Source: CAKVLS01 sp045651685
Lineage (GTDB): Bacteria; Bacillota; Clostridia; Christensenellales; UBA1242
Direction of reading: 5' to 3'
DNA length: 64,000 nt
Assembly: GCA_045651685.1 (NCBI GenBank)
Contig: JAZRSV010000020.1
Location: forward strand, 1-64,000
Shown: piece after piece, positions 62,701-64,000 of the stretch
Numbering within the stretch: the stretch's first letter is position 1
Layout of the letters: each line of letters starts with the position of its first letter
The notes under the pieces: generated by a model
Seen by the model: only the letters and a program-made list of their open reading frames with translations
What the model was told of the DNA's origin: nothing
Databases searched by the model: none
Made by a program: the position numbers and the translations under genes

Positions 62701-63913
62701 TGGTTGGATTGATCAAAACGGCGTTAAAGTGACCAACATCATGGCCGAAACTATCAATATCTATCCAGCATATACAACATTGTATACTTGGCGTACAATA
62801 ACTTATGATGCAAACTTTACTGGTATGAACAACTTACCAAGCTACTCAAACTATAACGATACAGCTCTAACATTGTTAGATCCTGGTGTACAAAAAATGA
62901 ATAATGACGGTTGGACAATTTCTTACGAACTTGTTGGCTGGTATTATGACCAAGCTTGTACACAACCTTGCAACATCAATATCATGCCAGATCAAAACAT
63001 GACATTGTATGCAAAATGGCAAGAAGTATCAAGAGTACGCGAAACAAAAATAACTGTATATGACAATACAACAGCTTATTCTGTAGCTCAAAATACTGGC
63101 ACTACAGTTGTTGCTTCTTCATTAACTAACCTAGACGGAGTTAACCTAAAATATGTTGCTGGCGAAACAGAGTTCTACACAAGTGCAGACTTTGACCCAA
63201 GCAGCAAGGTTGATTTCCCTACAACAATGCCAGAAGCTACCGAAACTGTATTGTATGTACGCAACAAATACACTGTGACAATCAACTATTATAACAATGT
63301 TGATGGCACACACACATTAAAAACAATTTCTGCTTCGCTATATCAAGGCGAAAGCTATGCACACTTGTTGCCTACTCAAAGCAACTACGAAATAACATAT
63401 TATCAAGATGCAGCAAAAACAATACCTACTGTTATGACAGCTTATTACTTTGACGGTTATGCAGAAGGTGATGAAAAAGTATCTACCGACTATGTTATGA
63501 CTAATTATGATTTGACTATCACAGACAACTATACTACAACTAGCCTAAACTACTACAAAATCTCATTCAAAACAGATTATGTAAGACCTAGTTGGTGGGT
63601 GTCTGATGGTACAGCAAGTTCTTATAAAGTTACCCCAGTAGCAGACATGTATGTTCTTGAAGGATCAAGCATTACTTATTCGGTATTAACCAAAAAGACA
63701 TCTATACTAAACAACTCAACTACTACCGTAAATATTAATGCTGCATTCTCTAAAAAATATGGCGTAACTTATAACTATGTATCTGCAGCATGGAACACAA
63801 CAGCTTGCAAAAACCTAGATACTAGTTGGCTTGGCAAAGATTCTACAGCATATTCTGGCACAACTGTTATTAACGGCAATACAGATTTATTTGTAGAATG
63901 GGCATCAGCATAA
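56795..63913 (+). CDS. Giant exported repeat protein (2372 residues)
   Basis: A signal-like N-terminus (MKKLFRTLKFLGAYLLITIVTAAGVV) is followed by about eight units of 200-250 residues. Each unit begins with an amphipathic helix (for example SNFTKIVNNLMQL, THYEDIFNFISNI, YKDINDYLKLVEVL, NHYTVVTDYIDEV, KNYSRVDNLLQTL) and continues as beta-rich sequence with a ...LYLxxxxLK(V/I)... strand, recalling LolA/LppX-type lipid-binding folds (by eye only). Residues about 1855-2090 are InlB-type B repeats (YDGVTYDS, FVGWCTN, LYAKW), then more beta repeats. No LPXTG or C-terminal anchor. Last gene of the RAYT-like operon; GGA 8 nt before the ATG. Function unknown: adhesin, spacer or lipid carrier. Confidence 0.8.
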   Translation: MKKLFRTLKFLGAYLLITIVTAAGVVFLVPVSGSSANIGAPGQDSFTTPIESNFTKIVNNLMQLKDFAVDADIKVTLPNDQKITLDMIAGVHATAGFGTVAANAQLNLTYGQDNYNMSFVFVDNQLYLQLNDILVPQEFDSNFAIKSQQVQDIKFTTSVNTLTEAIGQIMSLLNIDMSMGDSFANFDMSMIATMLEDYQDSPTEYGYDVSIVVMGQSIYLTTDHDFNITAVHIPTINLDGTKLNIDLTLKRYEQVIEVAAPQDSQSYLDLAKVTNLIGFASSAIDNKFVSTNINASFAGTNIALDTTIDFADGIKLVATSNSLGDSLKVMYYNDTLYIAFGNVKVSTTFDELKEFANYSIDTILPQLKGMNINRLTSIIDYVQDLTNNVSLPTISTPSIASMIGLAAFINTDGDNLTFALPGIVDSTIVVNNGNITDISIVNSNFEVSLNNIDITRRDVIYDIQGYTPLQNILPTVKAAINTLTCQGINGDITFTYGDQTYTLNLKAKLQATDLTLSLSTVVFGKVVQIDIQNETLYLTIDQTKTKIPFNKAQDLLGLISTLFDIKLPTIDTNINLKLQDISLDFISTLTATGDNLTITGKDYTVSLNNKNGYINKVNLNIADIALEFLTLKCGNVNIDTIDDTQYTHYEDIFNFISNIKDLTTKTNFDLTVSAQARYNGQMFDVNILATVDTKTFDITLLVMLNINGETYTVNAAFVDKVLYINYQDLKVKVDKQLLDTIDGIINNIIPKYINIDNIRELWNSLTNVDINMTMPTIELTIPQIIELVKTYTNALRSIAFEGNTLNISVNLGSILNINQTLNLSVKATSEYVEVGIAEFAIDAASVQFVATISVNDDEILAPYDANTYKDINDYLKLVEVLDNTISSNYFDIGATVITGDYRIDTNIIADLTDDYKFAISTDSLGSPLDIKYVPSAAGKQDVFFVTFGNLKLNCSIEQLKQLYNYLTDTVLKEVKGLDIAELQPILDKIDSLLTQTISTPTIQIDNPQPLKEQLDSYIKLFNSITVTDSYVLVELDDISINLYITDNRLESIIIDTNDLFVELAINSLVYEDNFDINTNSYLEFDKVFTQIDALVSTLITKEIGGTVAIEVLDGDFVGQYTATYALSYVGNKVYFYIDTKIFNHDLTLTYQNGELYLKLDQLNIRVGWNERYKLVDYINNRFGTNFVFPDLKLGDLSSDKPLVLEDINIAMLTSITSTDTGLEIVLGDTTITFTNKGTIVTNITISNPQFGLNMNIDQVGSQVTLPEAVPALYNHYTVVTDYIDEVARLMESSKDEQTDQYSITGSAYLFSTDLNGTPYYIEYEDGSKQYKSYVQIGLDNLNLDITNNLLDQLAIDMSVTGQGDLYKNSIGGLDAEFAAYFNSDPANGGLYLNYNRLKAFLDKSSLANIFAVAKDLLPMFVGNDFNAIFDMIKFNERNDIYVELGNMPNISVNMLELIETYAPMLTSLELDTNKVLSIGFDLTSITDMFTQPIILKIYQDTNKQLHLACDNLFIGGNKEDGYKGISFDLTVDTIAPFVGQPKTPAEYKNYSRVDNLLQTLYNTLQDRKQFHLESVINLSILDILNWYLDLTIDIEIIDGKPVIAATIGEIPVVELLVTDVNNDVPYEDGDTSAGKDRYLTIYYKDNYVYFYRTEKVTQWFVTERKYEKKLKVSLQEFIQDPLGLVLQYGFGFKSIVMDPIREALAKSAAVDRPTDYSVVVNDFKHTPYPESNSQEFFIDLNLAEISKNEDLKSMQLTLGTTTKNNVEYLNKINFYMDFNIGISILLQTQNSSGNKSPITLNLDKGCDMTNVINYINNYTYAPGEEWHYYKGKWVQDAGIYTINYNTNYDGVTYDSVEAKVGSTITLPTFTYDKVVVNGNDRDTYKFVGWCTNANLTGKVYNGNYTVGRGGANLYAKWELVESIRSLNYYIDGNLVYTQTGNVGEAINYNVSLPDIEVVENGQKLYKIFNGWIDQNGVKVTNIMAETINIYPAYTTLYTWRTITYDANFTGMNNLPSYSNYNDTALTLLDPGVQKMNNDGWTISYELVGWYYDQACTQPCNINIMPDQNMTLYAKWQEVSRVRETKITVYDNTTAYSVAQNTGTTVVASSLTNLDGVNLKYVAGETEFYTSADFDPSSKVDFPTTMPEATETVLYVRNKYTVTINYYNNVDGTHTLKTISASLYQGESYAHLLPTQSNYEITYYQDAAKTIPTVMTAYYFDGYAEGDEKVSTDYVMTNYDLTITDNYTTTSLNYYKISFKTDYVRPSWWVSDGTASSYKVTPVADMYVLEGSSITYSVLTKKTSILNNSTTTVNINAAFSKKYGVTYNYVSAAWNTTACKNLDTSWLGKDSTAYSGTTVINGNTDLFVEWASA

Positions 63914-63921
63914 TAAAAGAA

Positions 63922-63950
63922 AAAAGGACAATCTCATGATTGTTCTTTTT
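63922..63950 (+). terminator. Terminator of the giant protein operon
   Basis: GGACAATC/GATTGTTC followed by T8. Confidence 0.85.
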
Positions 63951-63963
63951 TTTGTTGCATAAA

Positions 63964-63994
63964 AAAACAACCTACAAAAAAGTTAGGTTGTTTT
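63964..63994. terminator. Second terminator, probably of a convergent gene beyond the window
   Basis: AAACAACCTA/TAGGTTGTTT hairpin just before the window end. Confidence 0.65.
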
Positions 63995-64000
63995 TATTTT

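Noticed and set aside
1..64000. CRISPR array, rRNA or intact tRNA genes
   Set aside because: No regularly spaced direct repeats with spacers, no rRNA-like sequence and no foldable complete tRNA were seen on reading.

Overview
The window is low-GC DNA using the standard code, with AGGAGG-type ribosome sites, short intrinsic terminators between most genes, lipobox lipoproteins, InlB-type repeat surface proteins, desulfoferrodoxin and a Gram-positive-style thymidine kinase. This fits an uncultured, anaerobic, probably host-associated low-GC Firmicute (Clostridia-like). That placement is inference from gene content; there is no rRNA or marker gene to confirm it.

Region 1 (1-13.3 kb) is a one-strand defence island. 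In transcription order it holds: a PIN-like protein and a GIY-YIG nuclease; a methyltransferase-specificity fusion with an HPPF instead of NPPF catalytic motif, followed by a 26-residue ORF and an HEPN-like RX4H protein, driven by a consensus promoter bracketed by two identical palindromes; a type I restriction-modification operon (hsdM, DUF4145 protein, hsdS, an unknown membrane protein, hsdR); a 5'-truncated tyrosine recombinase remnant; and the start of an OLD-like ATPase cut by the window edge. A degenerate tRNA-like element lies at the outer edge (13.4 kb), so the island may have entered by integration.

Region 2 (13.6-36.3 kb) mixes metabolism, house-cleaning and surface genes: ADA-like deaminase, radical SAM/SPASM protein, VanY-like peptidase, thymidine kinase, beta-helix lipoprotein, HD and Nudix enzymes, an XTP/ITP phosphatase preceded by a structured RNA, a 1600-residue repeat protein, BIG2 lipoprotein, desulfoferrodoxin, MFS transporter and a second beta-helix protein.

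Region 3 (36.3-37.7 kb) is the strongest candidate for an undescribed system: a stand-alone 407-residue reverse transcriptase behind a perfect TTGACA-N17-TATAAT promoter and a ~130-nt leader closed by a 9-bp inverted repeat, an arrangement like retrons and DRT defence systems. A 15-bp inverted repeat brackets the cassette.

Region 4 (37.8-54.4 kb) has Nudix, three GNATs, a U32 protein, FAD oxidoreductases, an ion transporter, HAD, an S51 peptidase with Cys nucleophile, a collagen-like protein, a WG-repeat protein, pgi and an acyltransferase switched off by a poly(A)12 tract. Two small divergent genes at 42.5-42.9 kb each carry a single-base frameshift.

Region 5 (54.4-63.9 kb) is a three-gene operon: a RAYT-type transposase homologue that has lost its HUH and tyrosine residues, a single-pass membrane protein and a 2372-residue exported protein. 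Across the window, six genes have a -10 hexamer ending 5-6 nt before the ATG and no Shine-Dalgarno sequence, so they are predicted to be leaderless.
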